From NCBI GenBank assembly GCA_945861465.1, contig CAMAVB010000014.1, positions 1 to 56,033 of the forward strand: a DNA stretch of 56,033 bases, read 5' to 3'. Below, one piece after another: positions 1 to 7,919 of this stretch (its first letter is position 1; each line of letters starts with the position of its first letter). Origin of the DNA: Candidatus Kuenenia stuttgartensis (GTDB taxonomy: Bacteria; Planctomycetota; Planctomycetia; Planctomycetales; Planctomycetaceae). The notes beneath the pieces are model-generated. The model saw only the letters and a list, made by a program, of their open reading frames with translations, searched no databases and had not been told where the DNA came from. The position numbers and the translations under genes were made by a program.

Positions 1-393
1 GCGACGACAAAGGAGGCCTCTTCGTTGTCGATCTGCACGAAGACTTTCCCGTCAAGAATCGTTGGCGAACTGGAAGTCCCCCAATCCTGAGCCATCGGAT
101 GAAGACCCAGGTCCTTCTTCCAGATCAGTGTTCCGTCGAGGTCGTAGCAAAACACTCCCATCATGCCAAAGTACGCGACGACATACTTCCCATCAGTGAC
201 CGGCGTTTCAGATGCATAGGTGTTGTCGCGATGAGTTTCCAGGCGAGGCTTGCCTTCAAGAGCCGTTTTTGTCCACAGCACTTTTCCGGTTTTCGAGTCC
301 AGACACAGAACCTCCCAGCGATAATCGCTCGTCGAGCTTTGTGGTCCGTCGGACACCGCCGTCGTCACAAACATTTTGTCGCCGATCACGATC
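1..393 (-). pseudogene. PQQ-like beta-propeller protein, 5'-truncated fragment
   Basis: The minus strand from about 393 to the left edge reads as an outer-membrane-assembly/PQQ-dehydrogenase type beta-propeller. It contains a W-E-V-L-C-L-D-S-K-T-G-K-V-L-W-T blade motif, then a D-G-T-L-I-W-K-K-D blade and an S-P-T-I-L-D-G-K-V-F-V strand. The 3' end lies outside the window. Upstream of codon F-S-I-V-I-G-D-K the family match stops abruptly and is replaced by two 33/34-bp direct repeats (394-460). The frame stays open to an ATG at 485, but that extension does not look like this family and no signal peptide appears. I read it as a gene whose 5' part was lost or displaced by repeats; a short functional gene starting at 485 is less likely. 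Confidence 0.6.
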
Positions 394-460
394 GAAAATT
401 CACAAAAGGGGACATCGTGCTTTACTTGAAAATTCACAAAAGGGTCATCGTGCTTTACTT
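394..460. repeat. Tandem 33/34-bp repeat at the broken end of the propeller gene
   Basis: Two adjacent copies (394-427 and 428-460) of a unit beginning GAAAATTCACAAAAGGG and ending GTGCTTTACTT differ by one base of length, so they shift the reading frame relative to each other. The family match of the minus-strand propeller ends exactly at this repeat. Confidence 0.8.
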
Positions 461-571
461 GAAAAGTAGGATCTCCCTTTTTCATTTTCACATTGAAATT
501 GTTGCGCATGGTCGGCAGAGTGAAACAGCGGTTGGACGGAACAGCCAGGGAATCAACTTGTCACCTGCGAT

Positions 572-753
572 TCGTCCCGTCAGGGACGATTGAAAATAGC
601 CCACCGTTTCAACGGTGGGTTAAGAACCCAGGCATCCGAGAGTCCCGTCAGGGACGACAGACATCTTTCGTCCCTGATGGGACTTTCGAATTCAGGCCGG
701 TCGCTGACCCACCGTTGAAACGGTGGGCTATTCTCGGGTGTCCCTGACGGGAC
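572..753. repeat. Palindromic dispersed element (inverted pair of hairpin units)
   Basis: The left half starts TCGTCCCGTCAGGGACGA and contains the palindrome CCCACCGTTTCAACGGTGGG. The right half repeats the same two palindromes in inverted order (ACCCACCGTTGAAACGGTGG near 707-726, then GTCCCTGACGGGAC at 740-753). The whole therefore folds as a large cruciform of paired hairpins, REPIN/MITE-like. Short open frames across it are artefacts of the repeat. Confidence 0.75.
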
Positions 754-861
754 AAACACAGTTTTTAGATTTCCCGCGTAACTGAAACCTGCGCATGGAA
801 GAGCCCGACTTTCGTTGAGAAAAGCCGGGCTGTCCATACCTCACGCAGCCAGAAATGTGTG

Positions 862-932
862 CGGCGAGCCGAGCAGCTTGAGCCCTCGGTTACGTTGTTT
901 TGTACCAGCAAGCTGACGCATGCCGCTCGCCG
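862..932. repeat. GGCGAGCGGC-type inverted-repeat element
   Basis: The outer arms CGGCGAG and CTCGCCG enclose a unit whose right arm contains AAGCTGACGCATGCCGCTC. That is the reverse complement of the left arm of the elements at 52601-52699 and 54219-54289, so this is one family in opposite orientation. Confidence 0.65.
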
Positions 933-960
933 ATGCTCTCAATCTTGACCGCGTGAAGTT

Positions 961-1064
961 TAAGGACTGAGACAGTAATAAGTGGGGCACGATTCCATCG
1001 TGCCAGGCACGATGGAATCGTGCCCCACGTCCAGAAGACGACAGTTATTTCTGCGCCGGTCCTA
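961..1064. repeat. GGCACG hairpin element, family with termini TAAGGACTGAG / CCGGTCCTA
   Basis: The termini are TAAGGACTGAGACAG and CGCCGGTCCTAA. The core is GTGGGGCACGATTCCATCGT followed by its inverted copy. Related copies lie at 6062-6166 and, triplicated, at 19902-20127. It falls between the 862 element and the 3' end of the DJ-1/RTX gene. Confidence 0.8.
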
Positions 1065-1093
1065 AGTGCGGTTTAGTCCGAGCAATCTGAAGA

Positions 1094-3040
1094 TCAGACC
1101 GCGAACAAATCCAGTTCATCCTGCCAGAGGCCGTCGTTCAGGCCGGAGTAGAAGAGGTCGATGTCAGCGCCGCTGCAGATGGTGTCGGAGGTAGTGTCGT
1201 CCAGCACCTCAATGCCGCGGCGGAGCCTGATACCGGGAGCGTTGGCGTTCTGCAGGTCGGCTGCTCGGGCTGACGCGGAGGTGCCAGTGTTCCAGGCGAA
1301 GCCAAGCTGGATCAGCAACGCGGTGTTGTTGTCGTATGTCGTGATTCCCCCGATCAGCACATCGTCTCCGGCACCGCCTCTGATGTAGTCCGATCCTGCA
1401 CCACCGATCAGGACGTCGCGTCCATCGTAGCCGTCCATCGTATCGTCGCCGTTTCCGCCGACGACCAGATCAGCGTCTTCTCCTCCATACAGGAAGTCGT
1501 TACCGTCGCGACCGAAGACCAGATCGTTGCCAGCTCCTGCCCAGATGCGATCCCAGCCACTGCCGCCGTCCAGTATGTCGTGGGACGATCCGCCGGTGAT
1601 CTGGTCATGTCCCGCTTCGCCAAAGATCTCGACAGGCCGCCGTGCATCCGTGGCGAAGATGCGGTCATTGCCATCGCCGCCAAAGACAACAACTCGCGGA
1701 CCACCGGATACGACGAAGGATCCATATTGAACACCATTCATCCAGATGCCCAGTTGATTGCTGAACTGAGTGCTCCAGACATAAATCGTATCGTCTCCGG
1801 AAGATCCCTGAACGACCAGATCGTTGCCCCGCTGATAGACCGATGCCGGCGGAGCTTCGACGATGTCGGTCAATGAAATCGTGACAGTTGCTGTATCGCT
1901 GAGAGGATCGGCCACATCACTGTCAGTCACCTGAACGGTCAGCTGAAAGACGGGCGATGTTTCGAAGTTTATCGCAACGGGATTGGCGACGGAGATCTGG
2001 CCAGTCGCTGCGTTAATCTGGAACGCACCTCCGGTATTCCCGCCGATGATCTGCCAGTTGAGAGTCTGCCCTGCATCAGGATCGTTCGCCGCCACCTGGA
2101 CGACATTCGTTCCAAAGGCGCTGTGTTCCGCAATCTGCCCGAAGGCATCGGTGGCCACTGGAGCCTGATTCGGGGCTGGTGTATTCGCGGCATCGATCAC
2201 CAGTTGCGCAATGGTCGCACCGAAGAGTGTTGCAGAATCCCAATCCTGTGCAGTGACCAGACGTTCATCGACAACAACGTCATCGACTGCAGTGGCCGGG
2301 TTTCCATACTGGTTAGCGACAGTATTTGCTGTGGCCCCATTCGCGACAGCCTGCTCATACTGTCCAAGCTCCTGGTTCGCATACCAGACACCCTCATACA
2401 ACACGGCTGGCGATCCGACGTATGGCACCGACACCTGCTTGCCAGCGAAGAGGCTGTTCCCATCGACTCGCGACCATGCACCGATTGTTGTGGCATGGCA
2501 GATGAAGCCAAGGTATTTTTCCTCCGCATCGAATTCGTTGATCAGGTCATTGACGAGAGTCTTTGTAGCCAGGTCTCCATCATACTGGTCATTCCAGTAG
2601 TCGCCGGTGAAGGTCGAGTACTGATACATGGACGAGCCCCAGCCGCCAACAAACACGATCGCCGAATAGTCCTCCGAGTTGACCTGATTCAGTGCGATGT
2701 CGGGAGGCACCTGTCCGGAATTCTCCCAGCCCTGACCGGAGTTCCCGTGCGGTGTCGAAATATTGGTTGTGGTGGCTGCCACGACGACGTCGACCCCGGC
2801 TGCTTCCAGCGAAATGCGTGTATCGTTGTATTCCTGGTAGTAAAAGTCCTGCTGATCGGCAATAACCATCAGCACTGGCAGGGGTTGTGCGCTGAGTACA
2901 ATACGCGATTCCAGGACTTCCGGCGTTTGCCTTGCTAAGCTTCGTCGGGAGCGACGCGGAAGACTGCGAAGCCACGAAGGCATACGACTCTTCAGGAACC
3001 TGGACAGTGACATTTGAGTTTGCATGGTTTTAACTTTCAT
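1094..3040 (-). CDS. Secreted DJ-1/PfpI-like domain, cadherin-like and RTX repeat protein
   Basis: This is a protein of about 648 residues starting from the ATG at 3040; ATGs at 3025 and 3013 are alternatives, and a start at 3169 adds an atypical leader. The N-terminus is basic and carries the planctomycete surface/secretion signature L-E-S-R-I-V-L-S-A at residues 43-51. Residues of about 55-265 resemble a DJ-1/PfpI (class I glutamine amidotransferase-like) fold, with the nucleophile-elbow motif G-F-I-C-H-A. A cadherin-like domain follows at about 285-385 (N-D-P-D-A-G, T-G-Q-I-S-V, F-Q-L-T-V-Q-V-T-D). Then come about ten RTX nonapeptides of the G-G-x-G-x-D-x-h-x type, expected to bind Ca2+, and an unmatched C-terminus. 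It is divergent from the ECF sigma gene with about 108 bp between starts. The enzymatic role of the N-terminal domain is unknown. Confidence 0.75.
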   Translation of the reverse strand: MKVKTMQTQMSLSRFLKSRMPSWLRSLPRRSRRSLARQTPEVLESRIVLSAQPLPVLMVIADQQDFYYQEYNDTRISLEAAGVDVVVAATTTNISTPHGNSGQGWENSGQVPPDIALNQVNSEDYSAIVFVGGWGSSMYQYSTFTGDYWNDQYDGDLATKTLVNDLINEFDAEEKYLGFICHATTIGAWSRVDGNSLFAGKQVSVPYVGSPAVLYEGVWYANQELGQYEQAVANGATANTVANQYGNPATAVDDVVVDERLVTAQDWDSATLFGATIAQLVIDAANTPAPNQAPVATDAFGQIAEHSAFGTNVVQVAANDPDAGQTLNWQIIGGNTGGAFQINAATGQISVANPVAINFETSPVFQLTVQVTDSDVADPLSDTATVTISLTDIVEAPPASVYQRGNDLVVQGSSGDDTIYVWSTQFSNQLGIWMNGVQYGSFVVSGGPRVVVFGGDGNDRIFATDARRPVEIFGEAGHDQITGGSSHDILDGGSGWDRIWAGAGNDLVFGRDGNDFLYGGEDADLVVGGNGDDTMDGYDGRDVLIGGAGSDYIRGGAGDDVLIGGITTYDNNTALLIQLGFAWNTGTSASARAADLQNANAPGIRLRRGIEVLDDTTSDTICSGADIDLFYSGLNDGLWQDELDLFAV

Positions 3041-3148
3041 GACAGGACAACACGACTTGCAGACAGGAATCGGTTTTTGCAAAAACCGCACGCTGTCAGT
3101 GACTCGTTTTTGAAGCTTGATCTGCGACAAAATTTCTTCGGAAAAATC

Positions 3149-3775
3149 ATGACCGACGTTTCTCCGCATATTTCCACAGTGTCTCAGTGGATCGCTCAGT
3201 TAAGAACGGGCGATGCTCATGCCGCTCAACGGCTATGGGAAACGTACTTTCAGCGGATGGTGAATCTTGCTCGCCAACGACTGGAAGGCGCGCCGCGGCG
3301 TGTGGCCGATGAAGAGGATGTCGCGCTAAGTGCCTTCAGGAGTTTTTGTCTTGGCGCTCAGGCCGGGAGGTTTTCGAAGTTAATGGATGCAGAGAGTCTG
3401 TGGCCGCTGCTGATGGCAATCACGGCCAACAAATCCGTCGATCTGATTCGCGAGAATAATCGGCAGAAACGCGGCGGCTCCGGAAAGCCGAGTGGTGATG
3501 CTCCCATGGCAGTCCCGTCCCACGAATCTTCGCTGAGCGATCTGATCAGTCGCGAACCGAATCCGGAGTTTGCGGCTCAGCTCTCCGACAATCTGCAGCA
3601 TCTTCTCAAAGTTCTGGATGGCACTGGTGATCCGGATCTGAGAAGAATTGCGATTCTCAGGATGGATGGATATTCCAATCAGGAGATCGCAGAATCTGTT
3701 GGCTGTGTGCGGCGTTCTGTCGAACGCAAATTGCAGTTGATTGCAGGTCTTTGGGAAAAGGACGGCGTCGCTTGA
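3149..3775 (+). CDS. ECF-type RNA polymerase sigma factor (kinase-linked group)
   Basis: A 208-residue sigma-70 family protein starting at the ATG of M-T-D-V-S-P-H; a longer frame from 3014 overlaps the divergent gene and has no family similarity. Region 2 lies at about residues 22-70 (A-A-Q-R-L-W-E-T-Y-F, D-E-E-D-V-A-L-S-A-F) and region 4, with its helix-turn-helix, at about 170-198 (G-Y-S-N-Q-E-I-A-E-S-V-G). No anti-sigma gene is adjacent. Instead the stop codon overlaps the start of a Ser/Thr kinase gene. ECF groups physically linked to such kinases are established in Planctomycetota, so the inferred regulator is the kinase. Its targets are unknown. Confidence 0.85.
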   Translation: MTDVSPHISTVSQWIAQLRTGDAHAAQRLWETYFQRMVNLARQRLEGAPRRVADEEDVALSAFRSFCLGAQAGRFSKLMDAESLWPLLMAITANKSVDLIRENNRQKRGGSGKPSGDAPMAVPSHESSLSDLISREPNPEFAAQLSDNLQHLLKVLDGTGDPDLRRIAILRMDGYSNQEIAESVGCVRRSVERKLQLIAGLWEKDGVA

Positions 3776-6021
3776 ACCAACCTGCCGAAAATCAACCTGC
3801 CGATCACGAATACGGGCGACTGCCAAACGATCAGAAGCTTCTGATCGACCGTTTGTGCAGTCGCTTCGAAGCCGCGCTGAGGGCGGGCAGCCGACCAAAG
3901 GCCGAGACTGCGTTGAAGAAGCTGCCGACAAAGTTGCGGCTTGCGGCTCTCGGAGAATTACTGCCATTGGAGGCTGACTATCGCCAGCGCGAAGGCAAGC
4001 CACTCACGCTGCCGGAGTTGGAGCAGCGATTCCCGGATGTCGATGCTGCGTGGCTGGCGGAATGTGTTCGAACGGAATCGCCTGAAACAGAACTCGGCAT
4101 CAACGTGCCTGATGAGCCGGAAACTCCGGTCCCGGAACGTCTCGGCGATTACCGCATTGTCAGTCGTCTTGGCTCCGGCGGCATGGGGACCGTCTACCTT
4201 GCTGTTCACGAACGCATGGGACGCGAAGTTGCGGTCAAGCTGTTGCGTCCTGAAATTCAGCGGAATCCTTTGCTGCTGCGGCGTTTTGACAGAGAAGTTC
4301 GTGCGGCGGCGAAGTTGTCACATCCCAACATCGTGGCAGCATTGGATGCCCGCGAACATGCTGGCCTGCATTTTCTGGTCACCGAACTGGTTGTAGGTCG
4401 CGATCTGGATCAGACCGTTCGGCTCAACGGGCCATTGCCGATTGTTGACGCGGCTGACTGCCTGTTGCAGGCGGCTCGAGGTCTCTCGTATGCTCACGCG
4501 CAGGGGGTGATTCATCGAGATATCAAGCCAGCGAATCTGCTGCGAGCCAAAGATGGCACGGTGAAGATTCTGGACATGGGACTGGCGAGGCTGAGCAACG
4601 CAGATCCATCAACGGATGTTCATCTGACGAATACCGGTGTCATGATGGGGACGGCGGCTTTCATGCCGCCAGAACAGGCTCGGGATACTCGCAAAGCCGA
4701 CGCTCGATCTGATCTTTATAGTCTCGGCTGCACTCTGTTCTATCTGCTGACTGGAAAGATGGCGTTCGCCGGGGCGACTCAAATCGACATGATCCTGTCG
4801 CATGTGAATCAGCCGATCCCGTCTCTGCGAAAAATCAATCCTCAGATCCCCGTGGCTCTGGATCGGATTTTTCAACGGCTTGTCGCCAAGAATCCAGATG
4901 ATCGATATCAATCAGCGGACGAATTGCTCCCTGTTGTGCAGGACGCTTTGGAAGAATGCCGCAATCCGAACAGTCATCAGACGATCATGGAACATCTGCA
5001 GACAATGCAGTTAACTCCACCGGGAAAACTGGCTCAGGATTGGGTCAATGGCACCGGGGCACCAGTCAGTCAGTCGGATTTCAACTTTGCCGCTTCGGAG
5101 ACCACAGTAAGGCCCGCAATGATTCCCGTAAGCAACGGCAGGCCACGGTCGTTGACGCAAAATCGGAACATGTTGGCTGCCGGCGCAGTCGCACTGATCG
5201 CACTGATCGCATTGAGTGTCGTGGGCGTCGTTTTTTTCGGCAGGGAAGGCACCGACGAAGGTCGAGTTCCTGTGATCGTTGAAGTTGGCGATGGCGACAG
5301 CGGTCAGGCCGGGGAAGATCAGGGGTCAAAAACGGGAACGCTCGGCAACGACGCACTCGCCGCTGCAGGCCGATACGTCCTCCGCTTCAATGGGCAAAGC
5401 AGTTACGCGGTCGCGTCCGGTCTGCAACCTTCCGCCGGTGCGACATACACGCTTGAAGCGCGAGTCCGCGCAGAGTCGTTCCGCACCTCGAATATCGATT
5501 CCCCCACTTCGAATATCATTTCGTGGCTGGGGCCAGACTGGATGGCTGTCTACGTTGGAGTCGATGGCGCTCCCGGGCTGGCTCGCAAAACGAGCAATGC
5601 CTCGTTTGTCTATGCCTCGACTCAGGCAATGGAACTGGGGCAGTGGTATCACATTGCAGCAGTGTTCGACAGCACGAGGATGCGTCTTTACCTCAATGGC
5701 AAAGAGAGCGAGTTGTATCGGCAAACCTTCGAACTGCCGGAAACGCAAGGTGGTTTTTTTATCGGTGGCGTTGATCGACAGCGATTGCCGGCCGACCAGA
5801 ACGATCGATTCTTTGACGGCCTGATTGAGACCGTCCGAGTCAGCAGCGGGCAACGATACATCGCAGGATTTGAACCGTCATTGCAGCTTACGTTCGACGA
5901 CACAACTCTGGCGGCATTTCCACTGCAGCAGACAGATCAGAACACTGCGACCGTGCAGACGGACATGGAAAAACGTTACCCGTTGCAACTCCACGACACG
6001 GAATGGATTGAGCATCGCTGA
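3772..6021 (+). CDS. Transmembrane Ser/Thr protein kinase with extracytoplasmic LamG-like domain
   Basis: About 749 residues from TTG 3772. That start shares TTGA with the sigma stop and has AAAAGGA 9 nt upstream; an in-frame TTG at 3751 is the alternative. The kinase domain begins at about residue 124 with the glycine loop G-S-G-G-M-G. Other key residues are Lys156 (V-A-V-K), catalytic Asp250 (H-R-D-I-K-P-A-N), D-M-G at 268 in place of DFG, and P-P-E in the activation segment. One membrane span lies at about 467-490, followed by a concanavalin/LamG-like domain (F-N-G-Q-S-S-Y, W-Y-H-I-A-A-V-F-D, R-L-Y-L-N-G-K). The topology suggests an external glycan- or protein-binding sensor that signals to the co-encoded sigma factor by phosphorylation; this is inference from gene linkage. 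Confidence 0.9.
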   Translation: MNQPAENQPADHEYGRLPNDQKLLIDRLCSRFEAALRAGSRPKAETALKKLPTKLRLAALGELLPLEADYRQREGKPLTLPELEQRFPDVDAAWLAECVRTESPETELGINVPDEPETPVPERLGDYRIVSRLGSGGMGTVYLAVHERMGREVAVKLLRPEIQRNPLLLRRFDREVRAAAKLSHPNIVAALDAREHAGLHFLVTELVVGRDLDQTVRLNGPLPIVDAADCLLQAARGLSYAHAQGVIHRDIKPANLLRAKDGTVKILDMGLARLSNADPSTDVHLTNTGVMMGTAAFMPPEQARDTRKADARSDLYSLGCTLFYLLTGKMAFAGATQIDMILSHVNQPIPSLRKINPQIPVALDRIFQRLVAKNPDDRYQSADELLPVVQDALEECRNPNSHQTIMEHLQTMQLTPPGKLAQDWVNGTGAPVSQSDFNFAASETTVRPAMIPVSNGRPRSLTQNRNMLAAGAVALIALIALSVVGVVFFGREGTDEGRVPVIVEVGDGDSGQAGEDQGSKTGTLGNDALAAAGRYVLRFNGQSSYAVASGLQPSAGATYTLEARVRAESFRTSNIDSPTSNIISWLGPDWMAVYVGVDGAPGLARKTSNASFVYASTQAMELGQWYHIAAVFDSTRMRLYLNGKESELYRQTFELPETQGGFFIGGVDRQRLPADQNDRFFDGLIETVRVSSGQRYIAGFEPSLQLTFDDTTLAAFPLQQTDQNTATVQTDMEKRYPLQLHDTEWIEHR

Positions 6022-6025
6022 ACTG

Positions 6026-6228
6026 CAATTTATGGCAAGAAGATTACGGGGCAGGAAAATTAGGACCGGCGCAGAAATCACTGTCACCTTCCGGTCGTGG
6101 GGCACGTTTTTAACGTGCCCGGCACGATTGGAATCGCGCCCCACCGATTTCTGTCTCAGTCCTTAGTCAACTGCCATACGACTCCTCTTTGTCCCACGTA
6201 GTTTTGCTGCCTGAACAAAACCAGACTG
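6026..6228. repeat. Composite repeat: older element interrupted by a GGCACG hairpin element
   Basis: The outer blocks AAGAAGATTACGGGGCAGGA (6037-6056) and GCCTGAACAAAACCAGACTG (6209-6228) recur exactly, in reverse orientation, at 39908-39927 and 39838-39857. There they lie 50 bp apart, but here 152 bp. The excess matches a GGCACG hairpin element (about 6062-6166, termini TAGGACCGG and CAGTCCTTA) inserted between them. The remaining spacer is recognisably similar in both copies. Confidence 0.7.
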
Positions 6229-6259
6229 TGATTTTCACCCCAGCCTTTACATTGCCGCC

Positions 6260-7645
6260 ATGCCACTTGACCTTGATGACACGATCGTCGCACTCGCTTC
6301 ACCGCCCGGCCCGGCGCTGCGCGGGATTGTGCGGGTGAGCGGCGTAAATACGTCCGAGATGGTCGCGAACCTTTTCCGACCGGATGTAGATTCTGCAGAT
6401 TGGCGAATGACGAAGTTGCCTCGACGGTTTACGGGACAACTGAATCTGCCATCGATCATTGTTCCCGTGCCCACAGCGTTGATGTACTGGCCGACGCGGC
6501 GCAGTTACACGGGCCAGCCGATGGCGGAATTTCATCTCAGCGGATCGGTGCCGCTGGTCGAAGCCACGCTTGAGCATCTCTGTGAAAACGGTGCCCGACT
6601 CGCGCGACGCGGCGAATTCACGATGCGTGCTTTCTTATCGGGACGTATCGACCTGTTGCAGGCTGAAGCGGTCCTCGGTGTCATCGAAGCGACCGATCAC
6701 GAAGAACTGCAGAAGGCCCTTTCGCAACTAGGTGGGCGCATTACATCGCGGCTGGGACAATTGCGAATTGATCTGATTGCCCTGCTCGGTGATCTCGAAG
6801 CTGGCCTGGACTTTGTGGAAGAGGACATTGAATTCGTCACGAAGAGTGAGATCGCCCGTCGCCTTGATGCGGCTCTGATCCTGCTTAACGAACTGGCCCA
6901 TGTTTCTGCCACTCGGTTGCCTGTCGGGTATCGCCGTCGCGTTGTGCTGGCGGGGCTTCCCAATGCGGGCAAGAGCACTCTCTTCAACCGGCTGATTGGT
7001 CAGCAAAAAGCCCTGGTGTCGCCGATCGCCGGAACAACGCGCGACTATCTGACAGCGATCCTGCGGCTTGAATCGCTGGAAGTTGAACTCATTGACACGG
7101 CCGGCTGGGAAGATGCTGCCGATTTGATCATGGAACGGGCTCAGCAACTTCGCGCGGAACAGGTTTCCGCGTCCGATCTGGTCGTGTGGTGTTCGGCCGT
7201 AGATCTTTCGGATGAGGAAAAGCTTGAAGACGAGAGGCTGCGGCAACTGGCCACCCTGCGCTGTCCAACTGTGCTTGGCGTCACGACTCGCTGCGACCTG
7301 GCGTCGGATTCTGTTATGACAGACGCAGGAACAAACGTTCGCATCAGCGTCGCGAACGGGGATGGAATTGACGCCTTGCGGACAGAATTGCGGCGGCAAC
7401 TCGCAGGTTCGCGATCTGCACGCAGCGAACTGCTGGGAACTACGGCAGTTCGCTGTCGCGACAGTCTGCAGCGTACGATTCAGTCGCTTAAAAGAGCCCG
7501 CTCGGCAACAAGCGAATTGAGCGGTGACGAATTGATTGCCATCGAGATCCGTCAGGCACTGCAGGAACTCAGTACGATCCTCGGAGAAATTTACACGGAC
7601 GACATTCTTGATCACATCTTCAGCAACTTCTGTATCGGCAAATGA
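6260..7645 (+). CDS. mnmE: tRNA uridine-5-carboxymethylaminomethyl(34) synthesis GTPase MnmE
   Basis: 461 residues, the usual MnmE length. With MnmG it modifies the wobble uridine of several tRNAs in the cytoplasm. The N-terminal folate-binding domain has S-P-P-G-P-A-L-R-G-I-V-R-V-S-G and R-R-G-E-F-T-M-R-A-F. The inserted G domain has G1 G-L-P-N-A-G-K-S at about 231, the G-T-T-R-D switch at about 258 and G3 D-T-A-G at about 279. The C-terminus ends F-C-I-G-K, containing the conserved cysteine. The G4 guanine-specificity motif, normally N-K-x-D, reads T-R-C-D at about 342. MnmG is not in the window. The gene stands alone between repeat elements. Confidence 0.95.
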   Translation: MPLDLDDTIVALASPPGPALRGIVRVSGVNTSEMVANLFRPDVDSADWRMTKLPRRFTGQLNLPSIIVPVPTALMYWPTRRSYTGQPMAEFHLSGSVPLVEATLEHLCENGARLARRGEFTMRAFLSGRIDLLQAEAVLGVIEATDHEELQKALSQLGGRITSRLGQLRIDLIALLGDLEAGLDFVEEDIEFVTKSEIARRLDAALILLNELAHVSATRLPVGYRRRVVLAGLPNAGKSTLFNRLIGQQKALVSPIAGTTRDYLTAILRLESLEVELIDTAGWEDAADLIMERAQQLRAEQVSASDLVVWCSAVDLSDEEKLEDERLRQLATLRCPTVLGVTTRCDLASDSVMTDAGTNVRISVANGDGIDALRTELRRQLAGSRSARSELLGTTAVRCRDSLQRTIQSLKRARSATSELSGDELIAIEIRQALQELSTILGEIYTDDILDHIFSNFCIGK

Positions 7646-7653
7646 ACGCATGG

Positions 7654-7780
7654 TAAGGCGAGCGGCAGAAATGAATTTACCGGTACGACGGACTTCCAGT
7701 CCGTCGCATGGTGCTACTCGACGGACTGGAAGTCCGTCGTACAAATTGCGGATGGTAAGTTCTATCCTGCCGCTCGCCTA
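7654..7780. repeat. 127-bp inverted-repeat element, copy 1
   Basis: The imperfect terminal inverted repeats begin TAAGGCGAGCGGCAG and end CTGCCGCTCGCCTA. The inner palindrome is ACGGACTTCCAGTCCGT, with its inverted partner CGACGGACTGGAAGTCCGTC. It matches 38539-38665 at 126 of 127 positions. It encodes nothing and is flanked by TA at each end. Confidence 0.9.
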
Positions 7781-7919
7781 AAAAAACAAAGGAGAAAGAC
7801 AAATCCTGCGGACCATGCTTGCAGAATATGCCGTAGACCTGGACGAATGGTGGAACTCATCGTACGATGCTTCACATCACTGAAATGATTAATCCGTCGC
7901 CTCGCATTGATGAGTTATC

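Noticed and set aside
493-837. Overlapping small frames on both strands rich in Pro and Arg
   Set aside because: They are translations of the palindromic element at 572-753 and appear symmetrically on both strands.
2123-2938. Plus-strand open frame of 271 codons
   Set aside because: It lies antisense to the DJ-1/RTX gene, which has clear domains and repeats; this frame has no family features.
6728-7744. Minus-strand open frame of 338 codons
   Set aside because: It is the shadow of mnmE and runs into the 127-bp repeat.
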